Shown in pieces: positions 37,013 to 48,274 of a DNA stretch of 64,000 bases (positions are counted from its first letter, which is position 1; each line of letters starts with the position of its first letter). Both the position numbers and the translations under genes were made by a program. The notes beneath the pieces were generated by a model. The model did not search any database. It was not told where the DNA came from and saw nothing but the letters and a program-made list of their open reading frames with translations. Source of the DNA: Dryomyza anilis (lineage: Eukaryota; Arthropoda; Insecta; Diptera; Dryomyzidae); contig OX638132.1 in assembly GCA_951804985.1 (NCBI GenBank), forward strand, positions 90,152,696 through 90,216,695. Reading direction: 5' to 3'.

Positions 37013-37450
37013 TTGGATAAATTGTTTTATACAGCCGATTCTCGAGGAAATGTCGCTGAAAAATTCAAAACAAAAAAAATGACAAAATTCCCAAAGAAAT
37101 TCCTTGTTTGGCAGGCAATTTGCAGTTGTGGAAAAAGGAGCAGCTCATTCGTGACATCGGGTAAAATTAATAGCGAAATATATGTGAAGGAATGCTTGCA
37201 AAAGAGATTGCTTCCATTTTTACGCCAACATGAAGTGTCCACATTTTTTTGGCCTGACCTCGCTTCATGTTACTACAGCAAAACGGCCTTAGAGTGGATC
37301 CAACAAAATGCAGTGATTTTGGTGCCTAAAGAAGCCAATCCACCAAACTGTCCAGAACTCAGGCCGATTGAGAGATACTGGGCTTTAGTAAAATGGGAGA
37401 TGAAGACAACAAAAAAAGTGGCCAAAGACTTTAAAAGAAAGTGGTCTTGA
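37013..37450 (+). pseudogene. 5'-truncated Tc1/mariner-type transposase (DD37E)
   Basis: This 145-aa open frame is the C-terminal two thirds of the same transposase as at 44 kb, here on the + strand. It contains the second catalytic Asp in FFWPDLASCYY and the third acidic residue in ELRPIERYW. There are 37 residues between them, giving a DD37E spacing that differs from the DD34E of Tc1 and the DD34D of mariner. The N-terminal DNA-binding half and the first catalytic motif are missing. The frame starts with TTG in repeat sequence, so no functional start exists. It ends at an internal stop after KRKW, and homologous sequence continues in other frames to about 37535. Confidence 0.85.
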
Positions 37451-37668
37451 GCAGCTGTGAGGGTGTCGGCCACTACCATTTCAACAATAATGGAAGAGGT
37501 TCCGGAAAAATTAAAACTTTTTATTAAAAAATATTAATTTCTGGTTTTTTATATATTTTTTTTAATCTAAAAATAATACGCAATATAAAATATTTTATTC
37601 TATAAAAATTCGATTACTAGATTTCTAGATTTTTTCATTTTTGTAGCGGACATTTTTATTCGACGCAG
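37027..37668 (+). mobile_element. Truncated Tc1/mariner-type copy with one terminal repeat
   Basis: Homology to the 44-kb element begins near 37030 and runs to the terminal repeat at 37643-37668 (gtagcggaca ... cgacgcag). The 5' end is missing. The last bases of the terminal repeat are replaced by the start of the Helitron-like element at 37669. Confidence 0.8.
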
Positions 37669-38201
37669 TCTTTATATATAAAACTCATTTTCCGTTTGTT
37701 TGTTTGTGCGCTATGCAAATATTGACCACGCCCACTTTTACGCCCATTTTTATTTTTGGTCTATATATAATTCAGATTCATAGCAAAACCACTGAATGTA
37801 TTTTTCCGACAATTTGAATTACTATGCTATAAAGTCCATGGAGTACCATAAACCATATATAAACTATATTGGGTAAAGGGGAGTGGCACCTCCCATAGAA
37901 CCCAATAATTCAGTACGCTATATCTCAGACCTAATGATTTCGATTTCAACTAAACTTTAAAATTGGCTGTTACTCATCTTACTTAATCTCACCACACCAA
38001 TACTCACCACACCTGAACTCACCACACCTGAACTCACCACACTAAAACTCACCACAATAAAACTCACCACAATAAAACTCACCACACTAAATTCATCACA
38101 CTAAAACTTATCACACTAAAACTCACCACACTAAAACTTCTACTGGAAAAACCCTACGGGGAAGAATTCTACGGGCACGAGTCGTGCACAGGTCCAGCTA
38201 G
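37669..38201 (+). mobile_element. Helitron-like non-autonomous element
   Basis: The left end is TCTTTATATATAAAACTC. The right end has the hairpin GCACGAGTCGTGC (38175-38187), followed 10 nt later by a terminal CTAG and a T in the flank. A 5' TC, a subterminal hairpin and a CTRR-T end are the diagnostic Helitron features. The interior contains a tandem (CTCACCACACTAAAA)n block at about 37990-38140 and GGAAGAATTCTACGGG motifs. There is no Rep/helicase coding. Confidence 0.75.
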
Positions 38202-38984
38202 TTCCTAATAAAGTTGTTGTTTGCAACACTAATCTCAATGTATTGTTGCTCTAAATTACAGTGAAGCATTTGTATATTGCTTACCAATACATATGACATT
38301 TAAATGCTCTTCTATATGAATTTATATTTTTTTTTCTTTACAATAAATGACACCTATGATTTTAATAGCTGTCAGATTACTTCAGATATTGGTTAGAACC
38401 ATCACCTTGAATAAAGAAAGAAGTACCATATAGTACGCATATTTCGAATTATTTTATTAGAATAGATAGCATTTATTTCAAAATATGACATATTTGATTT
38501 GTTCTGTTAGATGTGTCATTTCCAATAGTTTAGACACGTGTCGGGCAATAACGCGTTACATATTTTTTTTTGTTTCGATAGTTGACATGTCACAATAATG
38601 CACAGTTAATTAGGAATATTGTTTATCTGTTTGTTTTTCATACTTTTGAAAAAATTAAGAAAGCAACATAATAAAATTCAATAAATTTTTTTTAAATTTG
38701 TGGTTTACAAATTTTCTAATTAAACACGTAAAATCTCATACAAAAATGTGTATCGGTTTTGGATATTTGTCGTTTGCCGATTTTTGTAGAATGGTTTCCA
38801 TTTCAAAAATAAAACGGTTTTCAATGGATATCGGTTTCAATAATGGTTTGCACTAGACTGACAATAGTTTGTATTTACAGTTTTTATAAAATTTTATTGA
38901 ATATATCAACCCCTTAAAATGCTCTTTTAAATGAGAAAATCGATGTGGAGAATTTTCAGCCGAATATCGCATCAGAAATAAAAT
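38202..38984. other. AT-rich non-coding sequence
   Basis: No frame, repeat or site stands out. Confidence 0.5.
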
Positions 38985-39405
38985 CTACAATATGATGATT
39001 TTATTCATAAGTATTATGAATTTTTTCACCAACTATCAGACTTTAGACTTACATAATTATAAGTCCTATAAAATGTATATTTTTTAATTGTTGTTGCTTG
39101 TTTGAATTATAAAATATTTTTTTGAAAATTTAGTGTTTGTTTTCAAAATAAATTATTTGATGAAAAAAAATTATGAATTTTTGATGAACAGCATTCTTTA
39201 ATTTGATGTACATATATATTGTATTTTACGAATTAGTTCATTAATATGATGAGACATATTCATCACATACAGATCATCATATTCAAGAACACTTTTTTGG
39301 TAATTCACCATATTGATAATGAGTTCATAACATTGATGTTTTGTAGTTATAATTATTATGAATCGTTATACAATACAATGAATCGTGGTTTGAAGAACGA
39401 AGGCG
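38985..39405. repeat. D-family element, D1, first of two adjacent copies
   Basis: A D1 right half (gatgaacagcattctttaat to gaatcgtggtttgaagaacg) lies head-to-head with the next copy. The left boundary is uncertain. Confidence 0.65.
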
Positions 39406-39407
39406 GA

Positions 39408-40076
39408 TGATACAGAAAAAAAGAAATGTACATCATATTGATGAATTCCGTTCTTCAAAACATGAATTATTGTATTGAAGAACCGTTTATAATATTAATT
39501 AATAATGAATGAATGAATGCTGTCATAAAAATGATGAACGCTTGGTAGCTGTCGAAAAAGTGTTCTTCAATATGATGAATACGTTTCATCATATAATGAA
39601 CAAAAACATAAAATACAACATATATGTACTTCATATTAAAGATTTATATTTACAATTTTTTATTAATAAAAAGTTATATTTATAAAAAATAAAAAAATAA
39701 AAAAAATTTTAATACTACATTTGGTTGAATTAATTTTTTTTGAATTTTTTTTTCGAAGATTTTTTTTTAATAATTTTTTTTTCCAAAAACATTTTTTAAT
39801 CACATTTTTTTTTTTTTTTAATATTTATTTATTTGTTTTAATTCGTAAAAAATAAAATTTTAAATTATTCATATATATTATGATTATATTCATCAATATG
39901 ACGATTTATATTCATTGTATTGAATATTTCGTTCTTCAGTTCATATATATAATGAATGCATTCATCAATATGTAATTAAATGAACGGTGGTATCAATATG
40001 ATGAATCTGGTAGTTGATAGAAAAATTCATAATATTTATGAATAATTCATCATTTTGATGAATTTTTTTTGTGTGC
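39408..40076. repeat. D-family element, D1, second adjacent copy
   Basis: It starts acagaaaaaaagaaatgtac and ends gatgaattttttttgtgtg. Both arms are present, separated by a poly(A)/poly(T)-rich centre. Confidence 0.75.
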
Positions 40077-41414
40077 TCAAAAATGTAAAAAATTAAAAAA
40101 AAAAAATTGTAGAAAAAAAATTCAAGAAAAAATTGAAATAATTTTATATAAATATCACTTTTTGTTTCCCCATTGAATGGAACATTTTTATGTGTTGACG
40201 ATAAAAATGATTTAAAATGAAGACTGTCAGTCTGGTGTGCTCGGGACTGTCAAAAATTTCATTTGTTTTCAATATGCTTTCCTAATATTTTAATTTAAAA
40301 CTTGGCTTTAACTTTGAAACTATTATTTTCAATTTTATTATAGATTTTTAAAATATTTCTAAAAAATTTACATAATTAATTACAATATGAAGCAACAAAA
40401 TCAGTACAAAATTACAAACAGAAAGTTCATAAATGCAAAACAATAGAAAAGCAGTAAAGTCTATAAAAAATGTAGTATATAAAAACGAATAACATGAGAA
40501 TGGTACGCGTTGTTATCACAAAAACCCCAAGCCATTATTCTAACGTTATTTCTACGCCAGTTCTTAATATACCACACAATATTCTAACTTTTAACTAAAG
40601 TTTTGTTTAAATATTAAAACAACCTTATCCATAATAACTGTAAAACTGACACGCTGACATTATATAATAATTATGACCACAATAATGTCGCATTTAAAGT
40701 AAAACATAACAATACCATATCATCAAAAAACGTGTTGAACTCTGAAAAATGGTAGGAATAAAAAAACGCCACAAAAGCGAAACAAGTTTTAAATAAAACT
40801 GAAAAACAATGCAACGGCCTCAAGACATTTCGTAAGCCTAGACCTTTTTTACACGATTGTTAGCTGTGACAGAGAAATGATAGGAAAAACTAATGCTACT
40901 CAACTGCTGGTGATAAACTGTATGACATAATAAACCAAACCAATGGTGATATAACAATATGTGCACCGCATGGAACAAATAATGAAAAACCGATATAAAA
41001 AGAATCGATACTGATGCAAGACGTTGAATAGCTGTGATATTATCATGAAGAAACAGTTATATTCTTTTAAAATGTCTTCTATTCTCATAGACAGTTAGAA
41101 ATGCCAAGAATATTTTCTCCAGAATGCCACAACTGGGAGCGACTTCCGCATATTTCAATCATATTCGTCTAAATCTAGAGACGAAATGCTGTGTCATCCA
41201 CAGTCTATGGATGGCCAATCGTTAACAGTGAAAGCCACACACATTTATTGATGTTGTAGCGCCGTTTTAGGCCAAATTTCAATTAAAATGTGTGCTTCGA
41301 AAATTTCCCGTCAACGATTAACGCGTTTTTCAGGTTGCACATATTGTCGACTGGCACTTGTAGCGTGAAGAGCACGACAGACGTTGTCGGGAGAGGGAGT
41401 TGAGAGGGAGTGTG
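40077..41414. other. Non-coding sequence upstream of the 73-aa smORF
   Basis: 40380-40800 is A-rich. From 41120 GC rises towards the smORF. gtcgggagagggagttgaga (41387-41406) is a GAGA-like purine run just before its ATG and could be promoter-proximal. Confidence 0.4.
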
Positions 41415-41636
41415 ATGGCTTTAGAGGAAGAGCCGACAGTTTGTGACAGTGAGAGTGACAAACTATATGTGGGCATCGTGGAATTTGATGTGATTGCGGG
41501 GAAAGCAGTCGCCACATATGACGCACAAATGGTGACAACAACAGTTGCTGTGGCAATTACTGCTGCGTTTGCTGTGGCTGCTGTTTCTGGGGTTTTGATA
41601 AAACGATATTTCTACGTGATGCGCAAATATAGTTGA
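41415..41636 (+). CDS. Putative 73-aa single-pass membrane microprotein
   Basis: The ORF starts with ATG in a good context (gtgATGg) and ends at TGA 41634-41636. It encodes an acidic head starting MALEEEPTVCDSESDK, a polar middle, a hydrophobic Val/Ala stretch (residues about 40-62, TTTVAVAITAAFAVAAVSGV...) and a basic tail KRYFYVMRKYS. That is a convincing N-out or tail-type membrane topology with positive charge after the helix. Codon composition and GC are well above the local background (41.2-41.64 kb). There is no homologue I recognise, no clear promoter, and no good poly(A) signal directly downstream. It could also be one exon of a larger gene or an old insertion. The opposite strand also has a frame (41311-41556), but it is Ser/Pro/His-rich and less protein-like. 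Confidence 0.4.
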   Translation: MALEEEPTVCDSESDKLYVGIVEFDVIAGKAVATYDAQMVTTTVAVAITAAFAVAAVSGVLIKRYFYVMRKYS

Positions 41637-42236
41637 ATATTAAAATATAAATAATAATTTTAATTGTAGTTAATTGATGCATATTGAATTTAAAAGGATG
41701 GCTATAACAAATTCAAATTGTCGTAGAGACTAGCAGGGTTTTATAAGTGTTACAAGGTATTTATATTAGCGATTAATTGAGATATTAATTGTAAGATTTA
41801 CCATAAGTGATATTTGTGAACGTCTATTAATATTGTGTATAAGTATAAAGTGAAAACTAGTAAAGATTTATATTGAATTTATTTATTTATCTCATGTATT
41901 TATTATTGTTTTTTTTAATTTATTTTTTTTACATTTTTGGTGATACTGAAAAACCACCTAACTGCTTGAGAAAATAACGCATAATTTTGTGTTATAATCG
42001 GGTTTTTAATGATATGTTGAACGAATAATTTAGATAAATGGTATTATAAGTTGTGATATACTTAATTTTGTATAAAGTAAGTGCAGAATTGAGACAGAAA
42101 ATAGTTTTGTTTCTACTGAAATATTCATTTTGTTAGAGGTATTCGAAAATGTAGATAGGCGATTTTCAGTATCACCGATTTACAGTATTTGAACACATGA
42201 ACAAATCGACAAGTACGCGAAACTACGCATAGAATA

Positions 42237-42515
42237 GAGATTTGTTGCGCCAACCAACTCTTTGCCCAACCAACATATTCGGTTCACTCAACCGCTTAGT
42301 CAGTTGTTATTATCTAAACTGAAAGAGTTGTAGTTTGGACTACAACCAATTTCGAACTGTTTTAGAACAATTTAGTACAGAATTAGAACCATTGAGTGTG
42401 TATGTAGGCTGATATTTCAAGCGCCAACCTAATATGGCAGTTCCTTTAACAAATTTGTTGAACCAAATAAAATTAGTTAATACAATTAACTTTTTCGTTC
42501 TTCCCACCTCATGTC
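42237..42515. mobile_element. MITE G, partial inverted copy
   Basis: agatttgttgcgccaaccaa, actcaaccgcttagtcagtt and gtagtttggactacaaccaa match the reverse complement of 23160-23285. Confidence 0.65.
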
Positions 42516-43294
42516 AAAAGAAGACCATTCGCAAAATGTGTGTGAAAACAGATTTTTAGCTCAATTCTTATGGCTTTTATTTGCATTTGAAATGCAAGTG
42601 TATATCACATTTTCAAAAGAAAAACATATGGCACATTTGAATAAAATTTAATGTATTTTGTAGCTGAGATCTGTCTGAGTATGAATATGAATGAAAAATG
42701 TGTTTCAATATCAATTTCATTAAAGTTTTTATTCTCATTTGCACTGCTACTATGAGAGATTTAAAAAAATACTGTTCAATAAATTGAGGGTTGTTGGATT
42801 CCACCGAAATGAAACTTATCATTTCTGGTCAGGGCTGGCATATTCAACAAAATCCGTATGGATTTTATTCAATTAAAAAAATTCGCAATTTTTAGATTTT
42901 ATTTATTTTCGTATATATATATATTTTTTAATACGAATTATAACTCAGGAAATATATTTGTGGTTTTCAGACAATGATTTATATTTTGAAAATTTTAGAA
43001 TTTGCTTAAACCACAAAAAAATATCTGTACCAGTATTAGATAAAATATCAAATGCTCCAGAATTTTAAAAGTAAATATGAATAAAAAATTTCACATGTAC
43101 AATGAAACTCGTCTGAGCTAAAAAAAAATATTTAATGGTCAACAATAAATAGTTTCAGAGGTCAACAACATAAAAGTCACACGATAGGATAGTATAAATT
43201 TAAATTGAATAAGGAGGTCATTTAATAAAAGTGTCGCATTCGTTGAAAACGGATGTGCATTGTAATTTTTTTTGACTCTTTTGAGTCCAAAATT
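42516..43294. other. AT-rich non-coding sequence
   Basis: A decayed minus frame at 42613-42822 has no domain. Nothing else is noted. Confidence 0.5.
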
Positions 43295-43328
43295 CACAGG
43301 AAAAAAAATGTACATCATATAGAAGAAT

Positions 43329-43639
43329 AATAATAATAATAATAGTTTGGCACTACAGCTCTGTAAGAAGTTAGGCCGAGCTCTCTCACCATTTTGAGCT
43401 GTGCGTGTTATATTTGTACTGAAAGTGGTGGGACCTACAGTTTATTGCCGAATCCGAACAACGGGTGAGAGCTTTTCATAGGCAATGGTTTTACTCTCGT
43501 AGGTTTGCCATTTACTGCCGAGAGGTAGCGCGGTATAGAAAAATGTTTCTATGAAAATATGTTGTTAGTCCCAGTCCAGACTTGAACCGGGGACCTTTCG
43601 GATCGCAGTCCAACGCACTAACCACTGAGCTACCGCGGG
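43329..43639 (-). mobile_element. tRNA-derived SINE (family S1), copy 2
   Basis: Same head, body and (ATT)n tail as the copy at 5.6 kb. It is flanked by the 9-bp target-site duplication TAGAAGAAT (43320-43328 and 43640-43648). It sits inside the D element that starts at 43295, so it is younger than that element. Confidence 0.9.
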
Positions 43640-43979
43640 TAGAAGAATTCCGTTCTTTAAAGCATGATTCATTGTATTGAAGAACCATTCATAATAATAA
43701 TGACTAAGCCATCAATGTTATGAGTGCTATCATAAATATGACGAACGCTTGATAACTGTCGAAAAAGTGTTCTTCAATATGATGAACTGTATGTGAAGAA
43801 TACGTTTCATCATATTTATGAACCAAAATGTAAAATACAACATATATGTTCTTCATATTGATGAACGCTGTTCATTAAACCAAATGTTTATCAAAATATT
43901 TTTTTTCGTTCAGTTCTCAATTAGTTCTTGTGTGTTATTTCTTATATAATGCTTGCTCGAGCTCGACATGCATAAATTA

Positions 43980-45227
43980 AGGACTGCGTCGAATAAAATT
44001 GTCCGCTACAAAAATGAAAAAATCTAGAAATCTAGTAATCGAATTTTTATAGAATAAAATATTTTATTTTGCAAATTATTTTTAGATTTAAAAAAAAATA
44101 TAAAAACCTAGAAATTAATATTTTTTTAATAAAAAGTTTTAATTTTTCCGGAACCCCTTCCATTAATGTTGTAATGGTAGTGTCCGACACCCTCACAGCT
44201 GCTGAAGACCACTTTCTTTTAAAGTCTTGAAGGTCTTTGGCCACTTTTTTTGTTGTCTTCATCTCCCTTTACTAAAGCCCAGTATCTATCAATCGGCCTG
44301 AGTTCTGGACAGTTTGGTGGATCCACTCTAAGGCCGTTTTGCTGTAGTGACATGAAGCGAGGTCAGGCCAAAAAAATGTGGACACTTCATGTTGGCGTAA
44401 AAATGAAAGCAATCTCTTTTGCAAGCATTCCTTCACATATATTTCGCTATTAATTGTACCCGATGTCACGAATGAGCAGCTCCTTTTTCCACAACTGCAA
44501 ATTGCCTGCCAAACAAGGAATTTCTTTGGGAATTTTGTCATTTTTTTTATTTGAATTTTTCAGTGACATTTCCGCGAGAATCGGCTGTATAAAATTCCTG
44601 CCCAGGTAGCTGAGACCGCTAAAACATAAGTTTCGTCGTCCATTATGCAGCAATCGAATTTTTTAAAAAAATCTTGGTTCAGCTTTTTAGCTCGTTGTTT
44701 TGCGGTTTCATTCTTGACGGCATTTCATCCGGAACTTTTTGGACCTTGTACGTCTTCAGCCCAGCCTCTTTCTTAGTCCTGCGCACGAAAGATTCTGAGC
44801 AATTCGCCTTTCTCGCCAATTTCTTTCCGAATATGCTTGGATCTTTTTTTAAAATATTCACAACCTTCTTCGACTTTTCACGATCATGTGGGCCTTTTTT
44901 TTACCAGAACCTTTCTTCCGATCAATACTCAGGTCTTCCTTAAAGCGGTTGATAACGCGAGAAATGGTCTTAGGGTTAGCCCTACCTCCTTGGCAATTTT
45001 TTTAAAAGACCAACTAGGTTGTTTTTGAAAAATTTTAATTATATTTTCTCGCACTTCCACTTCGTTTGCCATTTTCGCGTTAAATAAATTTTGTATTGAC
45101 TATAACTGACACAATTATTTTCTGCCATTTAATTCAGAGCTACTATGATCAAATTTTTTTAATTTGAATCTTGCAATAGCACATTATGGGAAGATATGTA
45201 ACGGACAATTTTATTCGACGCAGTCCT
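43980..45227 (-). mobile_element. Complete but decayed Tc1/mariner-type transposon (DD37E family)
   Basis: The 1248-bp element is bounded by about 30-bp terminal inverted repeats beginning AGGACTGCGTCGAATAAAAT and flanked by TA on both sides. The transposase is on the minus strand, starting at ATG near 45073 with a helix-turn-helix-like N-terminus. It is broken by frameshifts and stops into pieces at about 44861-44679, 44653-44580, 44541-44272 and 44262-44047. The first catalytic motif reads MDDETYV (about 44642). The second lies in FFWPDLASCHY. The third-acid region is deleted or shifted here but intact in the copy at 37 kb. It inserted precisely inside a D element (cataaatTA|...|TAgtaaaatg). 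It cannot be autonomous in its present state. Confidence 0.9.
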
Positions 45228-45998
45228 TAGTAAAATGTTTTATAATATATTTATGTATAATTACAACTTCTTATTAATAAAAATGTATATTTATAAAATA
45301 TATATTTTTGAAAAATAAATTTTTTTGAACAAATTTTATTATTTCGAAAAAGTTTTTTTCCCACAATTTTTTTTTTTTTTGAACAATTTTTTTTTGGCCG
45401 AAATTTTTTTTTCGGATAACACATTTTTTCGAGTTATTTAATAAAAAAAAAAATTGAAACAATATTATGAACAAATTCATCAATATGACAATTCAAATTC
45501 ATTGTATTGAATATTTTGTTCATATATATAATGAATACATTCATTAATATGTCATTTCATGAACGGTGGTAATAATATGATGAATCTGGTAGTTGGTGAA
45601 AAAATTCATAATATTTATGAATAAATTCATCATATTGAACATTACGCAGTTTATATTACCCCACCTTGTCTCAGCATATTTCGAATATCAGATGCTAGGT
45701 ATTTTGGCTGTTTTGGCACCTATATAAGTATAAAATAGTATACCACTCCGTACATTGATATATAGACCATAGATTTTATATAAAGATTTAAAAAAAATAC
45801 GAAAAAATTTTTTTTGAAAATTTGATATACATATATTAAAAAAAAAATAAAAGAGCTTATAGAATTGTGATTCATTACTCTCTCGACACACTTTTTATTT
45901 AACAAAAATCTATATTTGATTTTTTGCAAAACTAATAACTGGACACAGATATTTTTTGCCAATTATTCCGAAGGAAAGGTTTTTATTTTTATTTTGTA

Positions 45999-46399
45999 CA
46001 CAGAAAAAAAAACCAACATCCAGGATTCATCATATTGATGAATTAATCGTATTTTTCAAGTAATTCATTTTACATATTTTTTAACATTTACACATTTATG
46101 TATTTATAATTCTTTTAAGATTTATCATATTTAAATAAAAATGGTTTGATGAACGAAATTCATCAATATGATGTACACTTGTTCATTAATATGATGAAGT
46201 TGGGTCTTCGCATAAGTAGCAATTAAATATCATAAATCTTATAAGAAATATAAATACATTAATGTAAATGGAGACGAATTTTAGTTTGAAATTTGATGTT
46301 AAAAAATATTGAAAATGAAAAACATTACAAAAAATACGATTTTAATTCATAAACGAAATTATCAATATGATAAATCCTGGTTTTTTTATTGTTTCTGTG
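45999..46399. repeat. D-family element, complete D2
   Basis: This 401-bp element has TA on both sides. The ends CACAGAAAAAAAAACCAAC and TTATTGTTTCTGTG are inverted repeats that continue into the CCAGGATT...CATATTGAT palindrome region. It is the best reference copy of the D2 subtype. Confidence 0.85.
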
Positions 46400-47199
46400 T
46401 ATAGTTTGCATCTGCATCGAAAACGTGAAATAAGCCAAAAATCTATAAAGTGAAGAAGAAATATCATTTTATTGTGTAATCATCGAAAAATAATAAATAT
46501 GATAAGATTCGACATATACATTTTTTTAAATTTTACTCGGTTTTAAAATCTTATTTGTTATCTTATTTGTACAGCTCATCAAAACAAATATAAATGACAT
46601 ATTCGGGATTCTTGCATTAGTAAGTCAAATAAGTTTTATCTCAAAATCGAGCACACATTTTTGTTACCTGTTATCTAATATCAGTATCGTTTGCTATTTT
46701 CAATACTTCATTAATGAAATTGAAACTAATTAAGTGTAAAAATTCGTAGAATTTATGTATTAAATGAAATGGTTTTGCGCATAATTGAAATTGTGGTAAT
46801 TTCGCTGAAACAAAGACGATAAAATGAAATTCAAATAAAGGTTCATAATGGAATTCCAGCTAATTATGAAGTAATTTAGGCTTTAAGCCGTATTACGCAT
46901 TTGGCAAACATATATAATACAATTACCGAAGAGCCGGAAAACATTTGCAGAAAGAGTTATAAAAGAAAAAGTGATAAATAAAAAGAAAAAAAAAAAAAAA
47001 AAAATTTTAAAATTTTAACAAATTGTTTGACTTGCTATGAATGAAGTAGAAAGTAAAAAAAAAGAAATAAACTCAAATAAAATTTAACAACACGAAACAT
47101 AGAAATAAATTACTAAACAAAGCGCAAATGTTTACAAATATTTTTCAATTATAATTACAACCAAAACAATCGTGACCTTCATAGAGCACCCACTTAAAT
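46400..47199. other. AT-rich non-coding sequence
   Basis: Poly(A)-rich at 46980-47004. No gene is seen. Confidence 0.5.
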
Positions 47200-47390
47200 A
47201 TTAGAGCAGAACCATGGAAAGATGATTTTGATGATGATGTTGCTGCTTTTGCAGAGGAAGAAGATGTCGACGACGACGTTGATGATAATGTTGCTTCCGT
47301 CAATGTGTGCTTGTTGCACCTCGGCGCCATATCGTACATCAGCATAAATTTCACTTCACTTGGCAGGCCTAGAGAGTCTCATTAAAAATA
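47200..47390 (+). other. GAT/GAC trinucleotide-rich patch
   Basis: Imperfect gatgat/gacgac/gaagaa runs give an Asp/Glu-rich frame on + (no ATG) and a Ser-rich 69-aa frame on -. GC is higher than in its surroundings. It is either a decayed exon or simple sequence; neither frame has a domain. Confidence 0.3.
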
Positions 47391-47701
47391 TTTCATATTT
47401 TTTAATGCTCATATTTTTGGGTCTCTCTGTCTCGAGCAAATCTTACTTCAAGAAATTATTTAATATTTGTCTGTTTTTTATTTTTTCTTCCACTTTTTTA
47501 AAAACTTTTTTTACTGTATTTGTAAATTTCACGAATTTCATGCTTTTTTATGACAGCGCATAAATTTAGACTGAATTAAAAATAAAAAAAAAAAACATAA
47601 AAATTTGAGAAGACACCAACGTCCAACTAAATTTTATTATTTTAAGTAGCACTGTCTTTGCGGTATTCAGTATTTTTTCTGTTTTGCAATATTTTAGTTT
47701 T

Positions 47702-47719
47702 GGGGGGGGGGGGAGGGGG
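47702..47719 (+). repeat. G-run, 12 G + A + 5 G
   Basis: A single guanine tract in an otherwise AT-rich area. It may form a G-quadruplex, but a long homopolymer is also a known sequencing error site. Confidence 0.85.
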
Positions 47720-47849
47720 TCTCAAGCATGCCTTTCACCCACACAAACAATGTGGTCGTCAAACACTCGGTTGGCATTTTAATTACCTGCCACAATAAAT
47801 CAAGCACCAGAGTTATTTACGCGCAGGGTTTGTGCAGCGGAAGCACGTG

Positions 47850-48253
47850 CACTGTGAAAAAACCAACTAGAAGATAATGGACAAAAAAGGTTTTTTTTAC
47901 ACATCTTTAAATATTCTTCAAAAATGGTATAACTAAACTTGGTATAATCAAATGAACGAAAAATAAATATTTTGATTGAAATTTGGTTTGATGAACTGTA
48001 TTCTTTAATATGATGCACATATATGTTGTATTTTATGTAATTTTTCATTAATATGATGAAACGTATTCTTCACATACAGTACATCATATTGAAGAACACT
48101 TTTTCAACAGTTACCAAGCGTTAATCATATTTATAATCGTATTCTTAACATTGATGTTGTTAATTATTCATATTATGTATGGTTTTTCAATACAATGAAT
48201 CATGGTTGGAAGAACGGAATTCATCAATATGATGTATATTTTGTTTTTTTGTG
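47850..48253. repeat. D-family element, D1
   Basis: It runs from cactgtgaaaaaaccaac to gttttttgtg, containing gaaacgtattcttcacatac and ttcaatacaatgaatcatgg. Confidence 0.75.
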
Positions 48254-48274
48254 AATAAAATAAATATTTTTTAA

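Larger units (their letters stand above)
43295..45632. repeat. D-family element, D1, split by a SINE and a Tc1-type transposon
   Basis: D1 sequence is at 43295-43328, 43640-43979 and 45228-45632. The SINE (43329-43639) and the DD37E transposon (43980-45227) have precise junctions inside it. Removing both reads as an ordinary D1 element. Confidence 0.85.

Noticed and set aside
47145..47354. Ser-rich 69-aa minus frame
   Set aside because: Comes from GAT/GAC/GAA trinucleotide runs; no conserved features.
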